DNA from: Rikenella sp031551865
GTDB taxonomy: Bacteria > Bacteroidota > Bacteroidia > Bacteroidales > Rikenellaceae
Length of the DNA: 64,000 nucleotides
NCBI GenBank assembly: GCA_031551865.1
Contig: JAVBMY010000012.1
Location: 1 to 64,000 of the forward strand
Direction of reading: 5' to 3'
The first letter of the stretch is position 1. Every line of letters begins with the position of its first letter. Position numbers and translations under genes: made by a program. This document shows, piece after piece, positions 1 through 8,279 of this stretch. The notes below the pieces were generated by a model, which saw nothing but the letters and a program-made list of their open reading frames with translations, searched no databases and was not told the origin of the DNA.

Positions 1-39
1 GCCGCATCCGCTGTCACGCCTCCCGGCTGGAGCCGCGCG

Positions 40-190
40 CCCTAAAAGAATCGCCCGCCCCCGCGCTTCGCGCGATGCGCGGGGGCGGGCGATATGCTCG
101 CACGTTGTGCTGCGCCTTAGCGGAGAACCAGGCGGCCCCAACGGCCGCCCCCGGCCGCGCGGGACTTGCGTCCCGCTGCGGCCGCCAGGC
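40..190. repeat. GGAGAAA-type palindromic repeat modules
   Basis: No gene is visible to the right of folP's stop codon up to the window edge. The stretch holds two GC-rich palindromes: one with arms built on CGCCCGCCCCCGCG and its complement (about 50-93), and one with arms around GGCGGCC (about 130-190). They are joined by a linker ending in GCGGAGAA. The same linker-plus-palindrome layout recurs at 5.4, 28.6 and 31.4 kb with different stem sequences. Confidence 0.7.
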
Positions 191-194
191 AGAC

Positions 195-1040
195 TTACCG
201 CCCCACCGCCCGGAACATCGCCGCCACCGCCGCCGCCGCCGCCACATCGTGCACGCGCAGGATCGACACGCCGCCGCGCAACGCTTCGTAGTTCAGCGCG
301 CAGGTGCCGTAAAGCGCCTCGTCCGACGAGGGTGTCACGCCCAGCGTGCGCCACACCATCCCCTTGCGCGAGAGACCCGCCAGCACGGGCAGCCCAAAGT
401 GCCCGAACTCGCCGAGCCGCCCGAGCAGCTCAAAGTTCTGTCCGGTAGTTTTCGCGAACCCGAATCCCGGATCGAGAGTGATCTCGCAAATGCCCGCCGC
501 GTGTGCCGCTGCGATCCTTTCTTCGAAATGAGCCATGACGGCCTCTGTCACCCCGCCGGGGTAATCGGTGAGCGAAACCATGGTCTGCGGCGTGCCGCGC
601 ATATGCATCATGATATAGGGTAAGCCGAGCCTTCCGACCGTGCCGAGCATCTGCGGATCGAGCAACCCGGCCGAAATGTCGTTGACCGTAAAAGGATGGG
701 CGTATTTCCGAAACAGCGCCACCACAACCGAGGAGCGAAACGTATCGACCGAGAGCTTTATGGCCTCCGGGACTTCCGAGCCCATACCGCGGAGCGTCTC
801 TAGGGCCACGCCGAAGGCACGGTCGACGCGGGCGAGCTCCTCTTCGGGAGAAATATCAGCGGCCCCGGGGCGCGATGAATAGCCGCCGATGTCGATCACA
901 GCCCCCCCCTCGGCCACAATCTGCCGCACGCGCCGGGCGATGGCGCGCCGGCCCGCCACGCGGCTCCCTTCGAAAAAAGAGTCGGGCGTGGCGTTCAGGA
1001 TGCCCATAATTTTTATAGGGTTATCATTATTGAATGTCAT
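195..1040 (-). CDS. folP: dihydropteroate synthase
   Basis: FolP condenses 6-hydroxymethyl-dihydropterin pyrophosphate with para-aminobenzoate to give dihydropteroate, a cytosolic step of folate synthesis. The 281-residue protein shows the family landmarks in order: NATPDSF (residues 16-22), DIGGYSSRPGA (about 50-60), SVDT, NDISAG, MHMRGTPQTM, DPGFGFAKT, GLSRKG and a C-terminal RVHDV. The length is normal for the family. The frame stays open upstream to 1142, but those extra 34 codons lie in an interspersed repeat, so I start at the Met at 1040. It follows the PurF-like gene and folE on the same strand; each gene is separated from the next by a repeat, so co-transcription is uncertain. Confidence 0.95.
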   Translation of the reverse strand: MTFNNDNPIKIMGILNATPDSFFEGSRVAGRRAIARRVRQIVAEGGAVIDIGGYSSRPGAADISPEEELARVDRAFGVALETLRGMGSEVPEAIKLSVDTFRSSVVVALFRKYAHPFTVNDISAGLLDPQMLGTVGRLGLPYIMMHMRGTPQTMVSLTDYPGGVTEAVMAHFEERIAAAHAAGICEITLDPGFGFAKTTGQNFELLGRLGEFGHFGLPVLAGLSRKGMVWRTLGVTPSSDEALYGTCALNYEALRGGVSILRVHDVAAAAAVAAMFRAVGR

Positions 1041-1051
1041 TGAACAAATAA

Positions 1052-1245
1052 TGTCATCCCGAGCGCAGCCGAACCGACGCTGGCAGTGAGGGCAATGTAA
1101 GCTCGCTTGCAAATTGCCGAACGTCGAGGAGGAAAAAGCCACGAAGTGGATTTAGGGAACTTTTCAATGACAAGAACTGATATTATATCAGACTCTCTCT
1201 CCGAAAAGTTCCCTCGGCTTCGTTTCGCTACGCTCGGGATGGCAG
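1052..1245. repeat. composite intergenic inverted repeat with embedded ~80-bp structured element
   Basis: The outer arms read CATCCCGAGCG and CGCTCGGGATG-like, related to the 34-bp arms at 33210-33308. Between them, 1074-1155 is a plus-strand copy of the structured repeat described at 37174: GACGCTGGCAGTGAG, an inverted GCAAT/ATTGC core, GAGGAGGAAAAAGCC and the terminal hairpin CCAC-GAA-GTGG. It fills the gap between folP and the PurF-like gene. Confidence 0.75.
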
Positions 1246-1330
1246 GAGCACAGACCCTTCTTCAGGCATATCACGTAAAGGCTGACTAGACTCTTTCAAC
1301 GGGCAAAAATCCGTCTGTGTGGCGACACCC

Positions 1331-2755
1331 CTATTCGAAATAGCTGCTGTTGTCCCAGCAGTGGGTGCAGAGGTCGTGTTTGGGCAGGCCGATGGCCGCT
1401 ACGATGTCTTCGAGGTTCTGGAACTTGAGGCTGTCGAGCTGGAGCTGGTGCCCCATCACTTCGACCATTTTGTGATACTTGGGGTTGTTGTGGTCGGCGT
1501 ACTCTTCGAGCAGCGTGTCGGGAAGTTTGTCGGTGCCTTCGAGGTCGCGGATCACGCGTCGGGTATAGAGGTCGAAAGTCGAGCGCGAAGTCGAGAAGTT
1601 CAGGAACTGGCACGGGAAAATGAGCGGCGGGCAGGCGATGCGCATGTGGATCTCGCGCACCCCGGCTTCGCGGAGCTTCACCACGTTGTCCTTGAGCTGG
1701 GTACCGCGCACGATCGAATCGTCCATGAACACAATACGCGAATCGCGGCAGAAAGCCTCGTTGGGCAACAGTTTCATCTTGGCCACCAGATCGCGCATGT
1801 TCTGGTTCTGCGGCATGAAGCTGCGGGGCCAGGTTGGGGTGTACTTGACAAAGGGGCGTTTGTAGGGGATGCCGCGGGCGTTGCTGTATCCGATGGCGTG
1901 CCCTACGCCGGAATCGGGAATGCCGGCGGCGAAATCGGCGGGCTCTTCCGAGGCGTCACGGACAGCCATGGCGGCACCGCAACGGTAGCGGGTCTCCTCG
2001 ACGTTGATGCCTTCGTAGTACGACGAGGGGTAGCCGTAATAGACCCACAAGAACGAGCATATCTGTTTGCGTTTGCCGGGCGGGATGAGTTCGGTGATTC
2101 CGTCCGAGGTGAGCTGCACGGCCTCACCGGGGCCGAGGTCGCGCACGTATTCGTAGCCGAGGTTGGTAAACGACGAACTTTCCGAGGCGGCCACGTAGCC
2201 GTAGTCGTTCTTGGCGATGATCACGGGGGTGCGCCCGAAGCGGTCGCGCACGGCGTAGATGCCGTGTTCGGTGAGGATGAGCATCGAGCAGGAGCCTTTG
2301 ATGGTGCGCTGCACGTTTTCGATGCCTTCTTTGAAGGTCTTGCCCTGGTTCAGCAGGATCGAAACGAGTTCGGTGGGGTTGATTTCGGACGAGGAAAGTT
2401 CCGAGAAGTGGATGTTCTTGGCGAGCATCTGGTCGATGATCTCCTGCGAGTTTTCGATGCGCGCGACGCTGACCACAGAGAAACGACCCAGGTGGCTGGT
2501 GACGGTGATGGGTTGCGATTCGAGGTCGGAGATCACGCCGATCCCTTTCTGCGATCCGGCGAATTTCGGGAGGTCGCCCTCGAATTTGTTCCTGAAATAA
2601 CCATCCTCAAGGCTGTGTATCGAGCGCTGGAATTTCTCGCCGTCGTAGAAGGCCATCCCCGCCCGCTTGGTCCCCAGGTGGGAATGGTAGTCGGTACAGT
2701 AAAACACATCGTTCACGCAGTCCCTACGCGACACACATCCAAAAAATCCGCTCAT
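1331..2755 (-). CDS. amidophosphoribosyltransferase-like protein lacking the N-terminal Cys
   Basis: This 474-residue protein has the two-domain layout of glutamine PRPP amidotransferase (PurF), which makes phosphoribosylamine, the first step of purine synthesis. The C-terminal phosphoribosyltransferase domain carries an intact PRPP loop (VFMDDSIVRGTQ, about residue 345) and the GIPY and PDSG motifs. The N-terminal class II glutaminase domain is recognisable (CTDYHSHLGTKRAG, SMLILTEHGIYAVRDRFGRTP). However, canonical PurF begins Met-Cys-Gly and this protein begins Met-Ser-Gly-Phe-Phe-Gly, so the N-terminal nucleophile position holds Ser. No in-frame start would restore Cys at position 2. It may use ammonia, use Ser as nucleophile, or have another role. 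A classical purF may exist elsewhere in the genome. Confidence 0.8.
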   Translation of the reverse strand: MSGFFGCVSRRDCVNDVFYCTDYHSHLGTKRAGMAFYDGEKFQRSIHSLEDGYFRNKFEGDLPKFAGSQKGIGVISDLESQPITVTSHLGRFSVVSVARIENSQEIIDQMLAKNIHFSELSSSEINPTELVSILLNQGKTFKEGIENVQRTIKGSCSMLILTEHGIYAVRDRFGRTPVIIAKNDYGYVAASESSSFTNLGYEYVRDLGPGEAVQLTSDGITELIPPGKRKQICSFLWVYYGYPSSYYEGINVEETRYRCGAAMAVRDASEEPADFAAGIPDSGVGHAIGYSNARGIPYKRPFVKYTPTWPRSFMPQNQNMRDLVAKMKLLPNEAFCRDSRIVFMDDSIVRGTQLKDNVVKLREAGVREIHMRIACPPLIFPCQFLNFSTSRSTFDLYTRRVIRDLEGTDKLPDTLLEEYADHNNPKYHKMVEVMGHQLQLDSLKFQNLEDIVAAIGLPKHDLCTHCWDNSSYFE

Positions 2756-2814
2756 ACACGCTGAAAAAATTAGAAAGATTAAAAAATATTGCCCTCGCCG
2801 GGCCGGCCGTTACG

Positions 2815-2960
2815 TCCATTGCTTGGCAATGTCATTGAGAGGGCTGCAAGCCCGAAGCAATCTTCCCCTGTTTCCGTTAAGATTAAGGAGGATTGCCGCG
2901 TCGCGTTCACGTTCCTCGCAATGACGATAAGCAGGAATGGAGACACGAATGCATCGCGAC
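2815..2960. repeat. CGTCATTG/GAAGCAATC-type intergenic inverted repeat
   Basis: The left arm contains GTCATTGAGAGG and GAAGCAATCTTCC. The right arm contains GGATTGCCGCGTCGCG and CCTCGCAATGACG. It is a degenerate member of the family seen better preserved at 40603-40710, and it lies between the PurF-like gene and folE. Confidence 0.7.
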
Positions 2961-2981
2961 GAACGCATTCAAACAATATCT

Positions 2982-3560
2982 CTATCGCAGGCGGTTTGCG
3001 ATCAGGTGCATGAATTCTTCGCGGGTCTGGAGTTGGGTCAGGAAGGCGCCGGTGAAGGCCGAGGTAGTGGTGGCGGAGTTTTGTTTGGCGACGCCGCGCA
3101 TCTGCATGCACATGTGAGACGCTTCGATGACGACGGCCACCCCTAACGGGTCGAGGGCGTTCTGGATGCAGTCGCGGATCTGAACCGTCAGGCGTTCCTG
3201 CACCTGGAGGCGGCGGGCGAAGATGTCGACCACGCGGGGGATTTTGGAGAGTCCCGTGATGTAGCCGTTGGGGATGTAGGCCACGTGGGCCTTGCCGTAG
3301 AACGGCACGAGGTGGTGTTCGCACAACGAGTAGAGCTCGATGTCCTTGACGACCACCATCTGGCGGTACTCCTCGCGAAATTTGGCCGAGAGCAGCACTT
3401 CGTTAGGGTCTTGCGCATACCCCTGGGTCATGAATTGCATGGCGGCAGCGATGCGTTCGGGGGTTTTGACGAGTCCTTCGCGCCCGGGGTCTTCGCCCAG
3501 CAGTTCGAGGATCGCGTGGTAGTGTGCGGCAAGCTGTGCCGCTTTTTCTTCCTGGGTCAT
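2982..3560 (-). CDS. folE: GTP cyclohydrolase I
   Basis: FolE converts GTP to 7,8-dihydroneopterin triphosphate, the entry step of folate and pterin synthesis, as a zinc-dependent cytosolic homodecamer. The 192 residues show GEDPGREGLVKTPER (22-36), the zinc ligands Cys80 and His83 in LCEHHLVPF, GLSKIPRVVDIFARR (103-117), QERLT and the third zinc ligand Cys151 in HMCMQMRGV. This is a complete type I enzyme of normal length. It lies upstream of the PurF-like gene and folP on the same strand, which gives a loose folate neighbourhood. The start is the only Met that yields a full N terminus. Confidence 0.97.
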   Translation of the reverse strand: MTQEEKAAQLAAHYHAILELLGEDPGREGLVKTPERIAAAMQFMTQGYAQDPNEVLLSAKFREEYRQMVVVKDIELYSLCEHHLVPFYGKAHVAYIPNGYITGLSKIPRVVDIFARRLQVQERLTVQIRDCIQNALDPLGVAVVIEASHMCMQMRGVAKQNSATTTSAFTGAFLTQLQTREEFMHLIANRLR

Positions 3561-3737
3561 AATATGCGGAATGGAATTGCGCCGTATGTTTTAGATAACG
3601 CCCCGCCCCACTCCCCCGAGGATGCGGGGCCGCACCGGAAATCACTTATCCGTTAGAAGGTCAATAAACCTTTACGGAATGATGATTGACAGAACGTCTC
3701 CGACGTCTGGGGTGGGAGCATAAGCATGATTACTCGA

Positions 3738-4361
3738 TTATTTGGCGCCCCAGCCGTTGAAGTGGATACGGGCGGAGTCGTATTTGTCTTTGGCCTGCCC
3801 CATGTCGTGGCTGTATCCGAAGGGGATTACGTTGAGCGGCAGGATATCGTCGGGCAGCCCGAGCACGCGGCGCACAGCCTCGGCACGTTCACCGTCCGAC
3901 GCTCCCGTCCACACGGCCCCGAGGCCGAGCGACTGGGCGGCTAACAAAAAGTTCTGCGTGGCGGCCGAGCAATCGACCATCCACGACTGCGACACCGAGC
4001 TGTCGCCGCACACCACGACTGCCTGGGCGGTCTGCGGGAGCATCTTGGCATACGGCAGGGCGGCGGCCAGCGTGTCGAGCGCAGCGCGGTCGGTCACTAC
4101 CACGAAGTGCCACGGACGGCGGTCCATGGCCGTGGGAGCCGACATGGCAGCACGAAGCAGCACGTCGATCGTGTCGGCCGACACGGGCGTGGCGGTGTAC
4201 GAGCGTACGCTACGGCGCTCGGCGATGGTCTGAAGCGTGGGGTTAAGGTATTCCATGGCGATTTCGGTGTTTTTACCGGCCTTGGGTCCGATGTTGCAGG
4301 CCGTAAATGCAGAAAGCGTGCCGAGGAGGATGGCTGCGGCAGTAAATGATCTTGTTTTCAT
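3738..4361 (-). CDS. lipoprotein nitroreductase-family flavoprotein
   Basis: Residues 1-22 form a lipoprotein signal peptide with lipobox FTAC (Cys22), so the mature protein should be anchored in the envelope. The rest (about 35-207) is an FMN-dependent nitroreductase domain with RRSVRSYTATPVS near the start, the APTAMDRRPWHFVVV segment, and GLGAVWTG and LPLNVIPFGY near the end. Nitroreductases are usually cytosolic NAD(P)H-dependent enzymes, so an exported lipoprotein form is notable; its electron donor is unknown. It is most like the small SagB/TdsD-type nitroreductases. A -7 box lies just upstream at 4386-4393. Confidence 0.85.
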   Translation of the reverse strand: MKTRSFTAAAILLGTLSAFTACNIGPKAGKNTEIAMEYLNPTLQTIAERRSVRSYTATPVSADTIDVLLRAAMSAPTAMDRRPWHFVVVTDRAALDTLAAALPYAKMLPQTAQAVVVCGDSSVSQSWMVDCSAATQNFLLAAQSLGLGAVWTGASDGERAEAVRRVLGLPDDILPLNVIPFGYSHDMGQAKDKYDSARIHFNGWGAK

Positions 4362-4385
4362 AGCCTTTGTGTTTTAGAGAAAGAC

Positions 4386-4393
4386 AAAGTTAA
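4386..4393 (-). promoter_or_regulatory. -7 promoter box for the nitroreductase gene
   Basis: Minus-strand TAACTTTG, matching the Bacteroidetes -7 consensus TAnnTTTG, 24 nt before the start codon at 4361. I see no convincing -33 TTG. Confidence 0.55.
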
Positions 4394-4497
4394 CATTTTT
4401 GCGCCAAGGCTGAAAAAAAATACCCCAACAGAGATAAACTTCGCGGCGACAGATCGTAGTAAGATACCTACCGTATCGGATAGGTTGTGCAGTTGCG

Positions 4498-4540
4498 AAA
4501 AAACGAGGGGCGACACATTTTTGTGTCGCCCCTCGTTTTA
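4498..4540 (-). terminator. intrinsic terminator
   Basis: A perfect 14-bp stem (CGAGGGGCGACACA and its complement, 4504-4535) is flanked on the minus strand by six T residues (plus-strand A run 4498-4503) and on the plus strand by TTTT. It ends transcription of the small lipoprotein gene on the minus strand. Confidence 0.85.
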
Positions 4541-4562
4541 ACAGTATTTACTAGTATAGAAC

Positions 4563-5027
4563 TTACTCCGCAGCGATATGAATATAGTAATCTGTTAGGC
4601 CTGGAATCGGTGGACATCCGCCAATGTATCCGTGGACTGTATGTCCCAGGTTAGACCATTGTCCTCCCGATGATGTCATCCTGGTTATCCGGCCGCTGTA
4701 GGAATGGACAACCACTTCCAGAAAATCTCGTGCTGTAGGGTCGTTTAACTGGGCTTGGGTAATGTCGATGTTTCGAATCGAGAGTGTCCCATACCCTACC
4801 CCTTGGGCTATCCGGCGTCCTCCGTCATCCAGATTCCCCCAATAGACGTCTACAGAGAACTCGGCTAAATCAGTGGTGAAATGCAGGTTTATGTTGGGAT
4901 AGACAACACTTTTTACAGAGAAGGCTTCTTGGGCCGCAACTTCGGGAAGCGCCTCTTTTTGACAGGAGGTAAACGACAGGGTGGCGCCTAGCGCCAAACC
5001 CAGAGTCAGTAGTAAATGTTTTTTCAT
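4563..5027 (-). CDS. small putative lipoprotein, function unknown
   Basis: A 154-residue protein with a lipoprotein signal peptide: KK at the start, a hydrophobic core, and lipobox SFTSC with Cys22. The mature part is rich in beta-prone residues and has no motif I recognise. The C-terminal region has a GGCPPIPG segment. The gene is clearly lower in GC than its neighbours and is followed upstream by very AT-rich DNA, which suggests recent acquisition or relaxed selection. It has its own terminator (4498-4540) and a weak -7-like box (TAATTTTG, 5099-5106 on the minus strand). Confidence 0.7.
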   Translation of the reverse strand: MKKHLLLTLGLALGATLSFTSCQKEALPEVAAQEAFSVKSVVYPNINLHFTTDLAEFSVDVYWGNLDDGGRRIAQGVGYGTLSIRNIDITQAQLNDPTARDFLEVVVHSYSGRITRMTSSGGQWSNLGHTVHGYIGGCPPIPGLTDYYIHIAAE

Positions 5028-5302
5028 TGCTGTTAACTTTTTAATGATTTTAAATCTTTCAATACCACTTCTTTCATTATTTGAGAAGTAATCATTTTCA
5101 AAATTAGTTATTTATTATTAATTTGCAAATTAATTAATGAAAATAAATTTACGAAAAACGAATATATAACCATTTTTTTGTCTTCTGTAACACGCCGATC
5201 CATAATACTCCTGGCGCTGTTCATTAACCCGGCAACCGACAGCCTGTAGCAACACGGAAAAAATAATTCACTGTTAGTTGAATAACAATGAAAAATAATT
5301 AC

Positions 5303-5310
5303 TACATTTG
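5303..5310 (+). promoter_or_regulatory. pckA promoter (-7 box) with long leader
   Basis: TACATTTG matches the Bacteroidetes -7 consensus, with TTG at 5278-5280 spaced 22 bp upstream as a -33 element. The region from 5040 to here is AT-rich, in contrast to the rest of the window. The predicted leader runs about 270 nt to pckA and is filled by palindromic repeat modules. Confidence 0.65.
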
Positions 5311-5329
5311 TAAGCTCGATTCTCGGGTA

Positions 5330-5560
5330 GGTGCGAGCCGCACGGGCGATCATTCTTTTTCGGCAAGACTTCCAAGAAAAACGCGGCCGCGCCGCCTGAT
5401 GGCGCCGCGCGTCCGAGAAGAAGCGCCCACCCGAACCCGGCGAGGTATCGAAAGATGCCCGCGGGTGGGCACTATGCTCACTCCGTTGCGCCGAAACGGA
5501 GAAATCCGGCCGCGCTCCATGCGCGGCCTCCCACGCCGAACAACAAAAAAGCAACAATAC
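5330..5560. repeat. palindromic repeat modules in the pckA leader
   Basis: This holds GC-rich palindromes joined by GAGAAGAAGCGCCCACCCG and CGGAGAAATCCGGCCG linkers. One stem pairs GCCCACCCG (about 5425) with CGGGTGGGC (about 5462-5470); another pairs CCGGCCGCG with CGCGGCC (about 5509-5530). It belongs to the GGAGAAA family also seen at 28.6 and 31.4 kb. No gene is seen in 5028-5583. Confidence 0.7.
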
Positions 5561-5583
5561 ATAATCATTAAAAACCATCAGCC

Positions 5584-7170
5584 ATGTCAGTAGACCTCAG
5601 CAAGTACGGCATCACGGGTGTGAAAGAGATCGTTCACAACCCCTCGTACCAACAACTTTTCACAGACGAAACCAACCCCAAGCTCGAAGGCTTCGAGAAA
5701 GGCGTTGAAACCAACACCGGCGCCGTATGCGTACGCACCGGCATCTTCACCGGCCGCTCGCCCAAAGACAAATACACCGTGCTCGACGACTCGACCAGGA
5801 AAGACTTCTGGTTCGACGGCGCCATCAACCGCTCGATGACCCCCGAAGTGTTCGACCACCTCGAAAAACTCGTCGTCAAAGAACTCTCGAACAAAGAGAA
5901 ACTCTATGTAGTGGATACCTTCTGCGGCACCAACGCCAACACCCGCATGAAAGTGCGCTTCATCATGGAAGTCGCCTGGCAGGCCCACTTCGTGACCAAC
6001 ATGTTCATCCGCCCCTCGCACTACGAACTGGCCAACTACGGCGAGCCCGATTTCGTGGTGATGAACGGCAGCAAATGCACCAACCCCAACTGGAAAGAGC
6101 AGGGCCTGAATTCCGAAAACTTCGTGGCCTTCAACCTGACCAAGAAACTGCAGGTGATCGGCGGTACCTGGTACGGCGGCGAAATGAAAAAAGGCATGTT
6201 CAGCGTCATGAACTACTACATGCCCCTCAAAGGCATCGCCTCGATGCACTGCTCGGCCAACGTGGGCGAAGCCGGCGACGTGGCCCTGTTCTTCGGCCTC
6301 TCGGGCACCGGTAAAACTACGCTGAGCGCCGACCCCAAACGCTACCTGATCGGTGACGACGAACACGGCTGGGACGAAAACGGCGTGTTCAACTACGAAG
6401 GCGGCTGCTACGCCAAGACCATCAACCTGAGCCAGGAGAACGAACCCGACATCTGGCGCGCCATCCAGCGCAACGCCCTGCTCGAAAACGTGACCGTGAA
6501 CGCCGACGGCACCCCCGACTACGCCGACGGCTCAGTGACCGAAAACACCCGCGTTTCGTACCCCATCTTCCACATCAACAAGATCGTGCTCCCCTCGAAA
6601 GCCGGACACGCCAAGAAGATCATCTACCTGTCGGCCGATGCTTTCGGCGTGCTGCCCCCGGTTTCGATCCTCGACGAAGCCCAGGCCCAGTACCACTTCC
6701 TGTGCGGCTATACCAGCAAGCTCGCCGGTACCGAACGCGGCATCACCGAGCCTACCCCCTCGTTCTCGCCCGCTTTCGGCGAAGCCTTCCTGACCGTGCA
6801 CCCCACCATCTATGCCAAAGTACTGGCCGACAAGATGAAACAGCACGACTGCAAAGCCTACCTGGTGAACACCGGATGGAACGGCACCGGCAAACGTATC
6901 TCTATTAAGGATACCCGCGCCATCATCGATGCCATCATCGACGGCTCGATCGAAAAAGCCCCGACCATCCATGTGCCGATCCTCAACCTGACGGCCCCCG
7001 CCAAACTCCCCAACGTGAGCGACATCCTCGACCCGCGTTCGACCTACGCCAATGTGGCCGAATGGGAAGCCAAAGCCAAGAGCCTCGGCGCCAAATACAT
7101 CGCCAACTTCGAGCAATACACCGATACCCCCCACGGCAAATCGCTCATCCCCGCCGGCCCGCAGCTGTAA
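5584..7170 (+). CDS. pckA: phosphoenolpyruvate carboxykinase (ATP)
   Basis: PckA interconverts oxaloacetate plus ATP with PEP, CO2 and ADP. In succinate- and propionate-forming Bacteroidales it is thought to run toward oxaloacetate, fixing CO2 and gaining ATP; that direction is known biology, not visible here. The 528 residues show TGRSPKDKY (about 53-61), the P-loop GLSGTGKTTLSADP (about 238-251), the metal-binding LIGDDEHGW (about 256-264), and LAGTERG with an NTGWNGTG segment near the C terminus. The length is normal. It has its own promoter, long leader and terminator, so it is monocistronic. Functionally it pairs with the methylmalonyl-CoA decarboxylase operon at 51-56 kb. Confidence 0.97.
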   Translation: MSVDLSKYGITGVKEIVHNPSYQQLFTDETNPKLEGFEKGVETNTGAVCVRTGIFTGRSPKDKYTVLDDSTRKDFWFDGAINRSMTPEVFDHLEKLVVKELSNKEKLYVVDTFCGTNANTRMKVRFIMEVAWQAHFVTNMFIRPSHYELANYGEPDFVVMNGSKCTNPNWKEQGLNSENFVAFNLTKKLQVIGGTWYGGEMKKGMFSVMNYYMPLKGIASMHCSANVGEAGDVALFFGLSGTGKTTLSADPKRYLIGDDEHGWDENGVFNYEGGCYAKTINLSQENEPDIWRAIQRNALLENVTVNADGTPDYADGSVTENTRVSYPIFHINKIVLPSKAGHAKKIIYLSADAFGVLPPVSILDEAQAQYHFLCGYTSKLAGTERGITEPTPSFSPAFGEAFLTVHPTIYAKVLADKMKQHDCKAYLVNTGWNGTGKRISIKDTRAIIDAIIDGSIEKAPTIHVPILNLTAPAKLPNVSDILDPRSTYANVAEWEAKAKSLGAKYIANFEQYTDTPHGKSLIPAGPQL

Positions 7171-7194
7171 ACTACTCGGCCCGTTATACTGCAC

Positions 7195-7235
7195 AAAAGA
7201 GTGCATCCCATACTACCGGGGTGCACTCTTTTTAT
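7195..7235 (+). terminator. pckA terminator
   Basis: The stem AAAAGAGTGCA (7195-7205) pairs with TGCACTCTTTT (from 7222), is extended by an imperfect CCC/GGG pairing, and is followed by TTTTTATTTTTA. It lies 25 nt after the pckA stop. Confidence 0.85.
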
Positions 7236-7318
7236 TTTTAACATCCCAACCCCGTGAGCGCACGGATCACGGGTTACAACGCAATCCTATAGCCATATCA
7301 TCGGTTTCTGTTTTTTGC

Positions 7319-7326
7319 TACCTTTG
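7319..7326 (+). promoter_or_regulatory. -7 promoter box
   Basis: TACCTTTG, 30 nt upstream of the Met at 7357. It rules out the longer reading frame that opens at 7315. Confidence 0.65.
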
Positions 7327-7356
7327 AACGGAAATAAACACCCTTTCTGCCAACCC

Positions 7357-8229
7357 ATGAAAAAAACCATACTTGCCGCCGCCGTCCTCCTGCTCGCAAG
7401 CAGTTTCCGCCCCGCCGCCGCACAAGATGAAAACAACACGGCCGGAGCCGCACCGCAAACAGAAGCCCTGACAGACGGAGACAACACCCTGCCCTACGGC
7501 AAAATGCTCGCCCTCTCGCAGGCCGAACTGCAAGCCGCCCGCTTCAAATACAACGACAACCGGAACCAATGGACGCTCGTCAAAGGCTACGTGGCCGACC
7601 CCGACATGCTGCGTTACATGAGCACGCCCTTCCACCCCAACACCTCCGACTACCGGGTGCTGATCCAGGGGGCCGCCGCCGGGACATCCTATGTCGAAGT
7701 GGCCTTTTACGCCGACGACACCTACCAGTCCATCCTGAGCTGGATGCGCCGGCACGGGGCCGACCTCGACGAAACCTCCTCGGGCAACCTCACCAAAACC
7801 ACCTGCACCTGGGAGGGATACACGCTCGAACTCCAGATGATCGCCACCCGCACCGCCGAGACCCGCACCACGACCAACACCTCGACCACATCGACTACCT
7901 CATCCGCCGCCCAGCCCAACGGCGGCCGCCCCGTCGTATCGTCGACCGCCCAGACCGGGAACCAGGCATCCACCGCACCGGCCCCGGCCAGCCGTCCGTC
8001 CGGCCCGTCGGACAATGCCCGGCCCGCTCCCGCACCGGCCGCGACCACCCGCACCAACACCACGACCCAAAGCACCTCGCAGACCGTCGACACTTCGTTC
8101 AACACCTACCGCTACTACATCTACACCGGAGCCGAACCCTCGTCGCCCTGGCACGACAAACAAGCCTCCAAACAGGCCGCCCGCGACGACAAAGGCAAGA
8201 AAAAACAGAACGTCTCCGACCTGATGTAG
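7357..8229 (+). CDS. secreted Thr/Pro-rich protein of unknown function
   Basis: The 290-residue protein has a cleavable signal peptide (KK, a hydrophobic stretch, AAAQ at about residue 22). It then has a compact domain of roughly residues 45-165 containing YMSTPFHPN, YRVLIQGAAAG, VEVAFYADDTYQSILSWMRRHG and YTLELQMIA. A long low-complexity linker of Thr, Ser, Pro and Ala follows (about 170-250), then a short tail with YRYYIYTG and a basic end. I do not recognise a family. The start at 7357 is set by the promoter at 7319-7326 and by the signal peptide. No obvious partner gene is nearby. Confidence 0.75.
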   Translation: MKKTILAAAVLLLASSFRPAAAQDENNTAGAAPQTEALTDGDNTLPYGKMLALSQAELQAARFKYNDNRNQWTLVKGYVADPDMLRYMSTPFHPNTSDYRVLIQGAAAGTSYVEVAFYADDTYQSILSWMRRHGADLDETSSGNLTKTTCTWEGYTLELQMIATRTAETRTTTNTSTTSTTSSAAQPNGGRPVVSSTAQTGNQASTAPAPASRPSGPSDNARPAPAPAATTRTNTTTQSTSQTVDTSFNTYRYYIYTGAEPSSPWHDKQASKQAARDDKGKKKQNVSDLM

Positions 8230-8279
8230 CGCGCGGCTTGTGCTGACACGCGGTGCTGTCCCAGAGCAAGAAACGACGG

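Noticed and set aside
1319..2764. 481-residue plus-strand frame opposite the PurF-like gene
   Set aside because: Antisense shadow with no domain, no promoter and the composition expected from GC skewed codon positions.
5108..5578. 156-residue minus-strand frame in the pckA leader
   Set aside because: It reads through palindromic repeats and the pckA promoter, and shows no signal peptide or motif.
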